Shown here piece by piece: positions 23,122-35,445 of a stretch of DNA of 64,000 nucleotides (within the stretch, counting starts at the first letter, position 1; every line of letters begins with the position of its first letter). Source of the stretch: Karalla daura (lineage: Eukaryota; Chordata; Actinopteri; Chaetodontiformes; Leiognathidae); the NCBI GenBank assembly GCA_029224185.1, contig CM055191.1:26481805-26545804 (forward strand), written 5' to 3'. The position numbers and the translations under genes are program-made. A model generated the notes under the pieces. That model was not told where the DNA came from. It was given only the letters and a program-made list of their open reading frames with translations, and searched no databases.

Positions 23122-23892
23122 GTGCAACTCGCTACACAAACACACCACAAGATTCTTCAATTTTTGAAATGAAAATGAAGTTTCAAAGTCAAAGTATGGC
23201 AACGTTGCGAATGTTTGTTTGTGGAGTTCTGTTTTTCCCATTCATTCTTATGGGAAAAAGCCAAATTGGCCAAGTGATAAACATTTGGCTCTATGGAGAC
23301 AACGCTTTCACCATTCTGGAATATGAGCTTACTGTCACGCCGTAGGGGAGAGTCTCCAGATTGCCCTGACACGATTTGGAGTGTCTACTATGAAAACTGT
23401 GGCCACAGTCGCGAGGAGTACTGTAACGTTGAACACCGATGGCAGCGGTGGGAAAATGAATGGGGGCTTATGGAGAGAAGAGGCTACACTGGGCAGACGG
23501 TGAGGCTGGTCGTTTAAATTTCACAAGGCGCACGGGTTTATGGCCTGCCCCGCATGAGAGAGCACCAACGTTACTACAAAACTGGAAAAAAACATTTTTC
23601 TGCTGCTTAAGGTGTGGCTGGGAGCAGCGTGAAAAGAGTGAAACGAGAGCTGATTTTTCAGCGATCCCGCATGTCGGCCCGGTGCAAAGAAGAGATTGGA
23701 CATGCCCAATGCTGAGGGGGCCATTTCCCACTCTGGGAGTCTCCCAAAGCCTGTGCCATCTGCTGGGGTGCATTGAAGCTGGACGCCTGATCACTTTGTA
23801 TTATCATGTCAGCAGAGGACACATTGGAGCAGGTACCTGAGCACATGGTCGCCGAGAACAGGCGCTGCTGAAAAACCATGCAACCAATCAGT
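23122..23892 (+). repeat. Monomer unit 31
   Basis: Length 771. Head B, mid P with CCATTCTGG, front gG, back Q, d, GAGGACACA, tail 2. Sister 28. Confidence 0.93.
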
Positions 23893-24663
23893 GTGCAACT
23901 CGCTACACAAACACACCTCCAGTTTCTTGAATTTTTGAAATAAAAATGAAGTTTCAAAGTCAAAGTATGGCAACGTTGCAAATGTTTGTTTGTGGAGTTC
24001 TGTTTTTCCCATTCATTCTTATGGGAAAAAGCCAAATTGGCCAAGTGATAAACATTTGGCTCTATGGAGAAAACGCTTTCACCAATCTGGAATATGAGCT
24101 CACTGTCACACCGTAGGGGAGAGTCTCCAGAACGCTCTGACGCGATTTGGTGTGTGTACTACTAAATCTGTGGCCAGAGCTGCGAGGAGAAGTGTACGGT
24201 TGAACATTGATGGCAGCGGTGGGAAAATGAATGGGAGCTTTTGGAGAGAAGAGGCTGCACTGGGCAGACGGTGAGGCTGGTCGTTTAAATTTCACAAGGC
24301 GCACGGGTTTATGGCCTGCCCCGCATGAGAGAGCACCAACGTTACTACAAAACTGGAAAAAAACATGTTTCTGCTGCTTAAGGTGTGGCTGGGAGCAGCG
24401 TGAAAAGAGTGAAACGAGAGCTGATTTTTCAGCGATCCCGCATGTCGGCCCGGTGCTAAGAAGAGATTGGACATGCCCAATGCTGAGGGGGCCATTTCCC
24501 ACTCTGGGAGTCTCCCAAAGCCTGTGCCATCTGCTGGGGTGCATTGAAGCTGGACGCCTGATCACTTTGTATTATCATGTCAGCAGAGGAGACATTGGGG
24601 CAGGTACCTGAGCACATGGTCGCCGAGAACAGGCGCTGCTGAAAAACCATACAACCTATCAGC
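23893..24663 (+). repeat. Monomer unit 32
   Basis: Length 771. Head A, mid R with GTACGGTTG, front F, ACATGTTTCTG, back C, d, tail 3. Sister 29. Confidence 0.93.
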
Positions 24664-25434
24664 GTGCAACTTGCTACACAAACACACCACAAGATTCTTC
24701 AATTTTTGAAATGAAAATGAAGTTTCAAAGTCAAAGTATGGCAACGTTGCGAATGTTTGTTTGTGGAGTTCTGTTTTTCCCATTCATTCTTATGGGAAAA
24801 AGCCAAATTGGCCAAGTGATAAACATTTGGCTCTATGGAGACAACGCTTTCACCAATCTGGAATATGAGCTCACTGTCACACCGCAGGGGAGAGTCTCCA
24901 GAACGCCCTGACGCGAATTGGTGTGTTTACTATGAAAACTGTGGCCACAGTCGCGAGGAGAAGTGTAAGGTTTAACATTGATGGCAGCGGTGGGAAAATG
25001 AATGGGGGCTTATGGAGAGAAGAGGCTACACTGGGCAGACGGTGAGGCTGGTCGTTTAAATTTCACAAGGTGCACGGGTTTATGGCCTGCCCCGCATGAG
25101 AGAGCACCAACGTTACTACAAAACTGGAAAAAAACATTTTTCTGCTGCTTAAGGTGTGGCTGGGAGCAGCGTGAAAAGAGTGAAACGAGAGCTGATTTTT
25201 CAGCGATCCCGCATGTCGGCCCGGTGCAAAGAACAGATTGGACATGCCCAATGCTGAGGGGGCCATTTCCCACTCTGGGAGTCTCCCAAAGCCTGTGCCA
25301 TCTGCTGGGGTGCATTGAAGCTGGACGCCTGATCACTTTGTATTATCATGTCAGCAGAGGAGACATTGGAGCAGGTACCTGAGCACATGGTCGCCGAGAA
25401 CAGGCGCTGCTGAAAAACCATGCAACCAATCAGT
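24664..25434 (+). repeat. Monomer unit 33
   Basis: Length 771. Head B, mid S with CCGCAGG, front gG, private AAGGTGCACG and GAACAGATTGG, back Q, d, tail 2. Closest to unit 52. Confidence 0.93.
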
Positions 25435-26205
25435 GTGCAACTCGCTACACAAACACACCTCCAGTTTCTTGAATTTTTGAAATAAAAATGAAGTTTCAAA
25501 GTCAAAGTATGGCAACGTTGCAAATGTTTGTTTGTGGAGTTCTGTTTTTCCCATTCATTCTTATGGGAAAAAGCCAAATTGGCCAAGTGATAAACATTTG
25601 GCTCTATGGAGAAAACGCTTTCACCAATCTGGAATATGAGCTCACTGTCACACCGTAGGGGAGAGTCTCCAGAACGCTCTGACGCGATTTGGTGTGTGTA
25701 CTACTAAATCTGTGGCCAGAGCTGCGAGGAGAAGTGTACGGTTGAACACCGATGGCAGCGGTGGGAAAATGAATGGGGGCTTATGGAGAGAAGAGGCTGC
25801 ACTGGGCAGACGGTGAGGCTGGTCGTTTAAATTTCACAAGGCGCACGGGTTTATGGCCTGCCCCGCATGAGAGAGCACCAACGTTACTACAAAACTGGAA
25901 AAAAACATTTTTCTGCTGCTTAGGGTGTGGCTGGGAGCAGCGTGAAAAGAGCGAAACGAGAGCTGATTTTTCAGCGATCCCGCATGTCGGCCCGGTGCTA
26001 AGAAGAGATTGGACATGCCCAATGCTGAGGGGGCCATTTCCCACTCTGGGAGTCTCCCAAAGCCTGTGCCATCTGCTGGGGTGCATTGAAGCTGGACGCC
26101 TGATCACTTTGTATTATCATGTCAGCAGAGGAGACATTGGAGCAGGTACCTGAGCACATGGTCGCCGAGAACAGGCGCTGCTGAAAAACCATGCAACCAA
26201 TCAGT
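25435..26205 (+). repeat. Monomer unit 34
   Basis: Length 771. Head A, mid R ending in the P form GAACACCG, front gG, back G, d, tail 2. An R-to-G recombinant not repeated elsewhere in the window. Confidence 0.93.
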
Positions 26206-26976
26206 GTGCAACTCGCTACACAAACACACCTCCAGTTTCTTGAATTTTTGAAATAAAAATGAAGTTTCAAAGTCAAAGTATGGCAACGTTGCGAATGTTT
26301 GTTTGTGGAGTTCTGTTTTTCCCATTCATTCTTATGGGAAAAAGCCAAATTGGCCAAGTGATAAACATTTGGCTCTATGGAGACAACGCTTTCACCTATC
26401 TGGAATATGAGCTTACTGTCACGCCGTAGGGGAGAGTCTCCAGATTGCCCTGACACGATTTGGAGTGTCTACTATGAAAACTGTGGCCACAGTCGCGAGG
26501 AGTACTGTAACGTTGAACACCGATGGCAGCGGTGGGAAAATGAATGGGGGCTTATGGAGAGAAGAGGCTGCACTGGGCAGACGGTGAGGCTGGTCGTTTA
26601 AATTTCACAAGGCGCACGGGTTTATGGCCTGCCCCGCATGAGAGAGCACCAACGTTACTACAAAACTGGAAAAAAACATTTTTCTGCTGCTTAAGGTGTG
26701 GCTGGGAGCAGCGTGAAAAGAGTGAAACGAGAGCTGATTTTTCAGCGATCCCGCATGTCGGCCCGGTGCTAAGAAGAGATTGGACATGCCCAATGCTGAG
26801 GGGGCCATTTCCCACTCTGGGAGTCTCCCAAAGCCTGTGCCATCTGCTGGGGTGCATTGAAGCTGGACGCCTCATCACTTTGTATTATCATGTCAGCAGA
26901 GGAGACATTGGAGCAGGTACCTGAGCACATGGTCGCTGAGAACAGGCGCTGCTGATAAACCATGCAACCAATCAGT
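26206..26976 (+). repeat. Monomer unit 35
   Basis: Length 771. Head A, mid P, front gG, back C, d with CCTCATCAC, private GTCGCTGAG, tail 1. Resembles unit 42. Confidence 0.93.
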
Positions 26977-27746
26977 GTGCAACTCGCTACACAAACACAC
27001 CTCCAGTTTCTTGAATTTTTGAAATAAAAATGAAGTTTCAAAGTCAAAGTATGGCAACGTTGCAAATGTTTGTTTGTGGAGTTCTGTTTTTCCCATTCAT
27101 TCTTATGGGAAAAAGCCAAATTGGCCAAGTGATAAACATTTGGCTCTATGGAGACAACGCTTTCACCTATCTGGAATATGAGCTTACTGTCACGCCGTAG
27201 GGGAGAGTCTCCAGATTGCCCTGACACGATTTGGAGTGTCTACTATGAAAACTGTGGCCACAGTCGCGAGGAGTACTGTAACGTTGAACACCGATGGCAG
27301 CGGTGGGAAAATGAATGGGGGCTTATGGAGAGAAGAGGCTACACTGGGCAGACGGTGAGGCTGGTCGTTTAAATTTCACAAGGCGCACGGGTTTATGGCC
27401 TGCCCCGCATGAGAGAGCACCAACGTTACTACAAATCTGGAAAAAAACATTTTTCTGCTGCTTAAGGTGTGGCTGGGAGCACCGTGAAAAGAGTGAAACG
27501 AGAGCTGATTTTTCAGCGATCCCGCATGTCAGCCCGGTGCAAAGAAGAGATTGGACATGCCCAATGCTGAGGGGGCCATTTCCCACTCTGGGAGTCTCCC
27601 AAAGCCTGTGCCATCTGCTGGGGTGCATTGAAGCTGGACGCCTGATCACTTTGTATTATCATGTCAGCAGAGGAGACATTGGAGCAGGTACCTGAGCACA
27701 TGTCGCCGAGAACAGGCGCTGCTGAAAAACCATGCAACCAATCAGT
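26977..27746 (+). repeat. Monomer unit 36
   Basis: Length 770: a private 1-bp loss gives ACATGTCGCC near 27702. Head A, mid P, front gG, CAAATCTGG, GAGCACCGTG, back Q with TCAGCCC, d, tail 2. Body as in 56, 60, 68, 74. Confidence 0.93.
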
Positions 27747-28517
27747 GTGCAACTCGCTACACAAACACACCTCCAGTTTCTTGAATTTTTGAAATAAAAA
27801 TGAAGTTTCAAAGTCAAAGTATGGCAACGTTGCAAATGTTTGTTTGTGGAGTTCTGTTTTTCCCATTCATTCTTATGGGAAAAAGCCAAATTGGCCAAGT
27901 GATAAACATTTGGCTCTATGGAGAAAACGCTTTCACCAATCTGGAATATGAGCTCACTGTCACACCGTAGGGGAGAGTCTCCAGAACGCTCTGACGCGAT
28001 TTGGTGTGTGTACTACTAAATCTGTGGCCAGAGCTGCGAGGAGAAGTGTACGGTTGAACATTGATGGCAGCGGTGGGAAAATGAATGGGAGCTTTTGGAG
28101 AGAAGAGGCTGCACTGGGCAGACGGTGAGGCTGGTCGTTTAAATTTCACAAGGCGCACGGGTTTATGGCCTGCCCCGCATGAGAGAGCACCAACGTTACT
28201 ACAAAACTGGAAAAAAACATTTTTCTGCTGCTTAAGGTGTGGCTGGGAGCAGCGTGAAAAGAGTGAAACGAGAGCTGATTTTTCAGCGATCCCGCATGTC
28301 GGCCCGGTGCTAAGAAGAGATTGGACATGCCCAATGCTGAGGGGGCCATTTCCCACTCTGGGAGTCTCCCAAAGCCTGTGCCATCTGCTGGGGTGCATTG
28401 AAGCTGGACGCCTGATCACTTTGTATTATCATGTCAGCAGAGGAGACATTGGGGCAGGTACCTGAGCACATGGTCGCCGAGAACAGGCGCTGCTGAAAAA
28501 CCATACAACCTATCAGC
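27747..28517 (+). repeat. Monomer unit 37
   Basis: Length 771. Head A, mid R with GTACGGTTG, front F, back C, d, GGGGCAGG, tail 3. Sisters 61, 69. Confidence 0.93.
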
Positions 28518-29287
28518 GTGCAACTTGATACACAAACACACCACAAGATTCTTCAATTTTTGAAATGAAAATGAAGTTTCAAAGTCAAAGTATGGCAACG
28601 TTGCGAATGTTTGTTTGTGGAGTTCTGTTTTTCCCATTCATTCTTATGGGAAAAAGCCAAATTGGCCAAGTGATAAACATTTGGCTCTATGGAGACAACG
28701 CTTTCACCAATCTGGAATATGAGCTCACTGTCACACCGCAGGGGAGAGTCTCCAGATTGCCCTGACACGATTTGGAGTGTCTACTATGAAAACTGTGGCC
28801 ACAGTCGCGAGGAGTACTGTAACGTTGAACACCGATGGCAGCGGTGGGAAAATGAATGGGGGCTTATGGAGAGAAGAGGCTACACTGGGCAGACGGTGAG
28901 GCTGGTCGTTTAAATTTCACAAGGCGCACGGGTTTATGGCCTGCCCCGCATGAGAGAGCACCAACGTTACTACAAAACTGGAAAAAAACATTTTTCTGCT
29001 GCTTAAGGTGTGGCTGGGAGCAGCGTGAAAAGAGCGAAACGAGAGCTGATTTTTAAGCGATCCCGCATGTCGCACGGGGCTATGAAGAGATTGGACATGC
29101 CCAATGCTGAGGGGGCCCTTTCCCACTCTGCGAGTCTCCCAAAGCCTGTGCCATCTGCTGGGGTGCATTGAAGCTGGACGCCTCATCACTTTGTATTATC
29201 ATGTCAGCAGAGGAGACATTGGAGCAGGTACCTGAGCACATGGTCGCCGAGAACAGGCGCTGCTGAAAAACCATGCAACCAATCAGT
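28518..29287 (+). repeat. Monomer unit 38
   Basis: Length 770. Head B with ACTTGATAC, mid N, front gG, back T, D with CAAAGCC, CCTCATCAC, tail 2. Head shared with 62 and 70, back half with 64. Confidence 0.93.
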
Positions 29288-30057
29288 GTGCAACTCGCTA
29301 CACAAACACACCTCCAGTTTCTTGAATTTTTGAAATAAAAATGAAGTTTCAAAGTCAAAGTATGGCAACGTTGCAAATGTTTGTTTGTGGAGTTCTGTTT
29401 TTCCCATTCATTCTTATGGGAAAAAGCCAAATTGGCCAAGTGATAAACATTTGGCTCTATGGAGAAAACGCTTTCACCAATCTGGAATATGAGCTCACTG
29501 TCACACCGTAGGGGAGAGTCTCCAGAACGCTCTGACGCGATTTGGTGTGTGTACTACTAAATCTGTGGCCAGAGCTGCGAGGAGAAGTGTAAGGTTGAAC
29601 ATTGATGGCAGCGGTGGGAAAATGAATGGGAGCTTATGGAGAGAAGAGGCTGCACTGGGCAGACGGTGAGGCTGGTCGTTTAAATTTCACAAGGCGCACG
29701 GGTTTATGGCCTGCCCCGCATGAGAGAGCACCAACGTTACTACAAAACTGGAAAAAAACATTTTTCTGCTGCTTAAGGTGTGGCTGGGAGCAGCGTGAAA
29801 AGAGCGAAACGAGAGCTGATTTTTAAGCGATCCCGCATGTCGCACGGGGCTATGAAGAGATTGGACATGCCCAATGCTGAGGGGGCCCTTTCCCACTCTG
29901 CGAGTCTCCCAGGGCCTGTGCCATCTGCTGGGGTGCATTGAAGCTGGACGCCTCATCACTTTGTATTATCATGTCAGCAGAGGAGACATTGGAGCAGGTA
30001 CCTGAGCACATGGTCGCCGAGAACAGGCGCTGCTGATAAACCATGCAACCAATCAGT
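29288..30057 (+). repeat. Monomer unit 39
   Basis: Length 770. Head A, mid R, front gA, back T, D with CAGGGCC, CCTCATCAC, tail 1. Confidence 0.93.
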
Positions 30058-30826
30058 GTGCAACTCGCTACACAAACACACCTCCAGTTTCTTGAATTTT
30101 TGAAATAAAAATGAAGTTTCAAAGTCAAAGTATGGCAACGTTGCAAATGTTTGTTTGTGGAGTTCTGTTTTTCCCATTCATTCTTATGGGAAAAAGCCAA
30201 ATTGGCCAAGTGATAAACATTTGGCTCTATGGAGACAACGCTTTCACCTATCTGGAATATGAGCTTACTGTCACGCCGTAGGGGAGAGTCTCCAGATTGC
30301 CCTGACACGATTTGGAGTGTCTACTATGAAAACTGTGGCCACAGTCGCGAGGAGTACTGTAACGTTGAACACCGATGGCAGCGGTGGGAAAATGAATGGG
30401 GGCTTATGGAGAGAAGAGGCTACACTGGGCAGACGGTGAGGCTGGTCGTTTAAATTTCACAAGGCGCACGGGTTTATGGCCTGCCCCGCATGAGAGAGCA
30501 CCAACGTTACTACAAAACTGGAAAAAAACATTTTTCTGCTGCTTAAGGTGTGGCTGGGAGCAGCGTGAAAAGAGCGAAACGAGAGCTGATTTTTAAGCGA
30601 TCCCGCATGTCGCACGGGGCTATGAAGAGATTGGACATGCCCAATGCTGAGGGGGCCCTTTCCCACTCTGCGAGTCTCCCAGGGCCTGTGCCATCTGCTG
30701 GGGTGCATTGAAGCTGGACGCCTCATCACTTTGTATTATCATGTCAGCAGAGGAGACATTGGAGCAGGTACCTGAGCACATGGTCGCCGAGAACAGGCGC
30801 TGTGATAAACCATGCAACCAATCAGT
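30058..30826 (+). repeat. Monomer unit 40
   Basis: Length 769 from a 1-bp deletion in the tail (CGCTGTGATAAACC). Head A, mid P, front gG, back T, D with CAGGGCC, tail 1. Sisters 41, 46. Confidence 0.93.
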
Positions 30827-32132
30827 GTGCAACTTGCTACACAAACACACCTCCAGTTTCTTGAATTTTTGAAATAAAAATGAAGTTTCAAAGTCAAAGT
30901 ATGGCAACGTTGCAAATGTTTGTTTGTGGAGTTCTGTTTTTCCCATTCATTCTTATGGGAAAAAGCCAAATTGGCCAAGTGATAAACATTTGGCTCTATG
31001 GAGACAACGCTTTCACCTATCTGGAATATGAGCTTACTGTCACGCCGTAGGGGAGAGTCTCCAGATTGCCCTGACACGATTTGGAGTGTCTACTATGAAA
31101 ACTGTGGCCACAGTCGCGAGGAGTACTGTAACGTTGAACACCGATGGCAGCGGTGGGAAAATGAATGGGGGCTTATGGAGAGAAGAGGCTACACTGGGCA
31201 GACGGTGAGGCTGGTCGTTTAAATTTCACAAGGCGCACGGGTTTATGGCCTGCCCCGCATGAGAGAGCACCAACGTTACTACAAAACTGGAAAAAAACAT
31301 TTTTCTGCTGCTTAAGGTGTGGCTGGGAGCAGCGTGAAAAGAGCGAAACGAGAGCTGATTTTTAAGCGATCCCGCATGTCGCACGGGGCTATGAAGAGAT
31401 TGGACATGCCCAATGCTGAGGGGGCCCTTTCCCACTCTGCGAGTCTCCCAGGGCCTGTGCCATCTGCTGGGGTGCATTGAAGCTGGACGCCTCATCACTT
31501 TGTATTATCATGTCAGCAGAGGAGACATTGGAGCAGGTACCTGAGCACATGGTCGCCGAGAACAGGCGCTGTGATAAACCATGCAACCAATCAGTGTGCA
31601 ACTTGCTACACAAACACACCTCCAGTTTCTTGAATTTTTGAAATAAAAATGAAGTTTCAAAGTCAAAGTATGGCAACGTTGCAAATGTTTGTTTGTGGAG
31701 TTCTGTTTTTCCCATTCATTCTTATGGGAAAAAGCCAAATTGGCCAAGTGATAAACATTTGGCTCTATGGAGACAACGCTTTCACCTATCTGGAATATGA
31801 GCTTACTGTCACGCCGTAGGGGAGAGTCTCCAGATTGCCCTGACACGATTTGGAGTGTCTACTATGAAAACTGTGGCCACAGTCGCGAGGAGTACTGTAA
31901 CGTTGAACACCGATGGCAGCGGTGGGAAAATGAATGGGGGCTTATGGAGAGAAGAGGCTACACTGGGCAGACGGTGAGGCTGGTCGTTTAAATTTCACAA
32001 GGCGCACGGGTTTATGGCCTGCCCCGCATGAGAGAGCACCAACGTTACTACAAAACTGGAAAAAAACATTTTTCTGCTGCTTAAGGTGTGGCTGGGAGCA
32101 GCGTGAAAAGAGCGAAACGAGAGCTGATTTTT
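30067..32132 (+). repeat. Tandem near-identical monomers (units 40, 41), period 769 bp
   Basis: Bases 30067-31363 match 30836-32132 at offset 769. Both units share the 1-bp deletion CGCTGTGATAAACC. The match is lost at the T/C back switch (31364 against 32133). This is the shortest local duplication in the window, a single monomer. Confidence 0.85.
30827..31595 (+). repeat. Monomer unit 41
   Basis: Length 769, same tail deletion as unit 40. Head A beginning GTGCAACTTG, mid P, front gG, back T, D, tail 1. Confidence 0.93.
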
Positions 32133-32366
32133 CAGCGATCCCGCATGTCGGCCCGGTGCTAAGAAGAGATTGGACATGCCCAATGCTGAGGGGGCCATTT
32201 CCCACTCTGGGAGTCTCCCAAAGCCTGTGCCATCTGCTGGGGTGCATTGAAGCTGGACGCCTCATCACTTTGTATTATCATGTCAGCAGAGGAGACATTG
32301 GAGCAGGTACCTGAGCACATGGTCGCCGAGAACAGGCGCTGCTGATAAACCATGCAACCAATCAGT
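31596..32366 (+). repeat. Monomer unit 42
   Basis: Length 771. Head A beginning GTGCAACTTG, mid P, front gG, back C, d with CCTCATCAC, tail 1. Front two thirds match unit 47. Confidence 0.93.
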
Positions 32367-33136
32367 GTGCAACTCGCTACACAAACACACCTCCAGTTTC
32401 TTGAATTTTTAAAATGAAAATGAAGTTTCAAAGTCAAAGTATGGCAACGTTGCAAATGTTTGTTTGTGGAGTTCTGTTTTTCCCATTCATTCTTATGGGA
32501 AAAAGCCAAATTGGCCAAGTGATAAACATTTGGCTCTATGGAGACAACGCTTTCACCTATCTGGAATATGAGCTTACTGTAACGCCGTAGGGGAGAGTCT
32601 CCAGATTGCCCTGACACGATTTGGAGTGTCTACTATGAAAACTGTGGCCACAGTCGCGAGGAGTACTGTAACGTTGAACACCGATGGCAGCGGTGGGAAA
32701 ATGAATGGGGGCTTATGGAGAGAAGAGGCTACACTGGGCAAACGGTGAGGCTGGTCGTTTAAATTTCACAAGGCGCACGGGTTTATGGCCTGCCCCGCAT
32801 GAGAGAGCACCAACGTTACTACAAAACTGGAAAAAAACATTTTTCTGCTGCTTAAGGTGTGGCTGAAAGCAGCGTGAAAAGAGCGAAACGAGAGCTGATT
32901 TTTAAGCGATCCCGCATGTCGCACGGGGCTATGAAGAGATTGGACATGCCCAATGCTGAGGGGGCCCTTTCCCACTCTGCGAGTCTCCCAAAGCCTGTGC
33001 CATCTGCTGGGGTGCATTGAAGCTGGACGCCTCATCACTTTGTATTATCATGTCAGCAGAGGAGACATTGGAGCAGGTACCTGAGCACATGGTCGCCGAG
33101 AACAGGCGCTGCTGAAAAACCATGCAACCAATCAGT
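32367..33136 (+). repeat. Monomer unit 43
   Basis: Length 770. Hybrid head (A start, then TTTTTAAAATGAAAATG), mid P with TGTAACGCC, front gG, private AAACGGTGAGG and GGCTGAAAGC, back T, D, tail 2. Closest to unit 1. Confidence 0.93.
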
Positions 33137-33906
33137 GTGCAACTCGCTACACAAACACACCTCCAGTTTCTTGAATTTTTGAAATAAAAATGAAGTTTCA
33201 AAGTCAAAGTATGGCAACGTTGCAAATGTTTGTTTGTGGAGTTCTGTTTTTCCCATTCATTCTTATGGGAAAAAGCCAAATTGGCCAAGTGATAAACATT
33301 TGGCTCTATGGAGAAAACGCTTTCACCAATCTGGAATATGAGCTCACTGTCACACCGTAGGGGAGAGTCTCCAGAACGCTCTGACGCGATTTGGTGTGTG
33401 TACTACTAAATCTGTGGCCAGAGCTGCGAGGAGAAGTGTAAGGTTGAACATTGATGGCAGCGGTGGGAAAATGAATGGGAGCTTATGGAGAGAAGAGGCT
33501 GCACTGGGCAGACGGTGAGGCTGGTCGTTTAAATTTCACAAGGCGCACGGGTTTATGGCCTGCCCCGCATGAGAGAGCACCAACGTTACTACAAAACTGG
33601 AAAAAAACATTTTTCTGCTGCTTAAGGTGTGGCTGGGAGCAGCGTGAAAAGAGCGAAACGAGAGCTGATTTTTAAGCGATCCCGCATGTCGCACGGGGCT
33701 ATGAAGAGATTGGACATGCCCAATGCTGAGGGGGCCATTTCCCACTCTGGGAGTCTCCCAAAGCCTGTGCCATCTGCTGGGGTGCATTGAAGCTGGACGC
33801 CTGATCACTTTGTATTATCATGTCAGCAGAGGAGACATTGGAGCAGGCACCTGAGCACATGGTCGCCGAGAACAGGCGCTGCTGAAAAACCATACAACCT
33901 ATCAGC
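33137..33906 (+). repeat. Monomer unit 44
   Basis: Length 770. Head A, mid R, front gA, back T, d, tail 3, KpnI site lost. Sisters 2, 14, 25. Confidence 0.93.
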
Positions 33907-34676
33907 GTGCAACTTGCTACACAAACACAACACAAGATTCTTCAATTTTTGAAATGAAAATGAAGTTTCAAAGTCAAAGTTTGGCAACGTTGCGAATGTT
34001 TGTTTGTGGAGTTCTGTTTTTCCCATTCATTCTTATGGGAAAAAGCCAAATTGGCCAAGTGATAAACATTTGGCTCTATGGAGACAACGCTTTCACCTAT
34101 CTGGAATATGAGCTTACTGTCACGCAGTAGGGGAGAGTCTCCAGATTGCCCTGACACGATTTGGAGTGTCTACTATGAAAACTGTGGCCACAGTCGCGAG
34201 GAGAAGTGTAAGGTTTAACATTGATGGCAGCGGTGGGAAAATGAATGGGGCTTATGGAGAGAAGAGGCTGCACTGGGCAGACGGTGAGGCTGGTCGTATA
34301 AATTTCACAAGGCGCACGGGTTTATGGCCTGCCCCGCATGAGAGAGCACCAACGTTACTACAAAACTGGAAAAAAACATTTTTCTGCTGCTTAAGGTGTG
34401 GCTGGGACCAGCGTGAAAAGAGTGAAACGAGAGCTGATTTTTCAGCGATCCCGCATGTCGGCCCGGTGCTAAGAAGAGATTGGACATGCCCAATGCTGAG
34501 GGGGCCATTTCCCACTCTGGGAGTCTCCCAAAGCCTGTGCCATCTGCTGGGGTGCATTGAAGCTGGACGCCTGATCACTTTGTATTATCATGTCAGCAGA
34601 GGAGACATTGGAGCAGGTACCTGAGCACATGGTCGCCGAGAACAGGCGCTGCTGAAAAACCATACAACCTATCAGC
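33907..34676 (+). repeat. Monomer unit 45
   Basis: Length 770. Head B with private ACACAACACAAG and AGTTTGG, mid PS, front g4, CGTATAAAT, private GGGACCAGC, back C, d, tail 3. Related to 3, 18, 76. Confidence 0.93.
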
Positions 34677-35445
34677 GTGCAACTTGCTACACAAACACAC
34701 CACAAGATTCTTCAATTTTTGAAATGAAAATGAAGTTTCAAAGTCAAAGTATGGCAACGTTGCGAATGTTTGTTTGTGGAGTTCTGTTTTTCCCATTCAT
34801 TCTTATGGGAAAAAGCCAAATTGGCCAAGTGATAAACATTTGGCTCTATGGAGACAACGCTTTCACCTATCTGGAATATGAGCTTACTGTCACGCCGTAG
34901 GGGAGAGTCTCCAGATTGCCCTGACACGATTTGGAGTGTCTACTATGAAAACTGTGGCCACAGTCGCGAGGAGTACTGTAACGTTGAACACCGATGGCAG
35001 CGGTGGGAAAATGAATGGGGGCTTATGGAGAGAAGAGGCTACACTGGGCAGACGGTGAGGCTGGTCGTTTAAATTTCACAAGGCGCACGGGTTTATGGCC
35101 TGCCCCGCATGAGAGAGCACCAACGTTACTACAAAACTGGAAAAAAACATTTTTCTGCTGCTTAAGGTGTGGCTGGGAGCAGCGTGAAAAGAGCGAAACG
35201 AGAGCTGATTTTTAAGCGATCCCGCATGTCGCACGGGGCTATGAAGAGATTGGACATGCCCAATGCTGAGGGGGCCCTTTCCCACTCTGCGAGTCTCCCA
35301 GGGCCTGTGCCATCTGCTGGGGTGCATTGAAGCTGGACGCCTCATCACTTTGTATTATCATGTCAGCAGAGGAGACATTGGAGCAGGTACCTGAGCACAT
35401 GGTCGCCGAGAACAGGCGCTGTGATAAACCATGCAACCAATCAGT
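34677..35445 (+). repeat. Monomer unit 46
   Basis: Length 769 with the unit 40/41 tail deletion. Head B, mid P, front gG, back T, D with CAGGGCC, tail 1. Matches unit 41 from the early conserved block onward. Confidence 0.93.

Larger units (their letters stand above)
20047..24854 (+). repeat. 3-mer higher-order repeat, period 2,313 bp, two copies
   Basis: Units 27-28-29 recur as 30-31-32 (20047-22541 against 22360-24854). The trimer consists of a C unit with GGCTCGG, a Q unit with CCATTCTGG and GAGGACACA, and an F unit with ACATGTTTCTG. One difference is base 22261 (TTGTCATG) against 24574 (TTATCATG). Confidence 0.9.
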
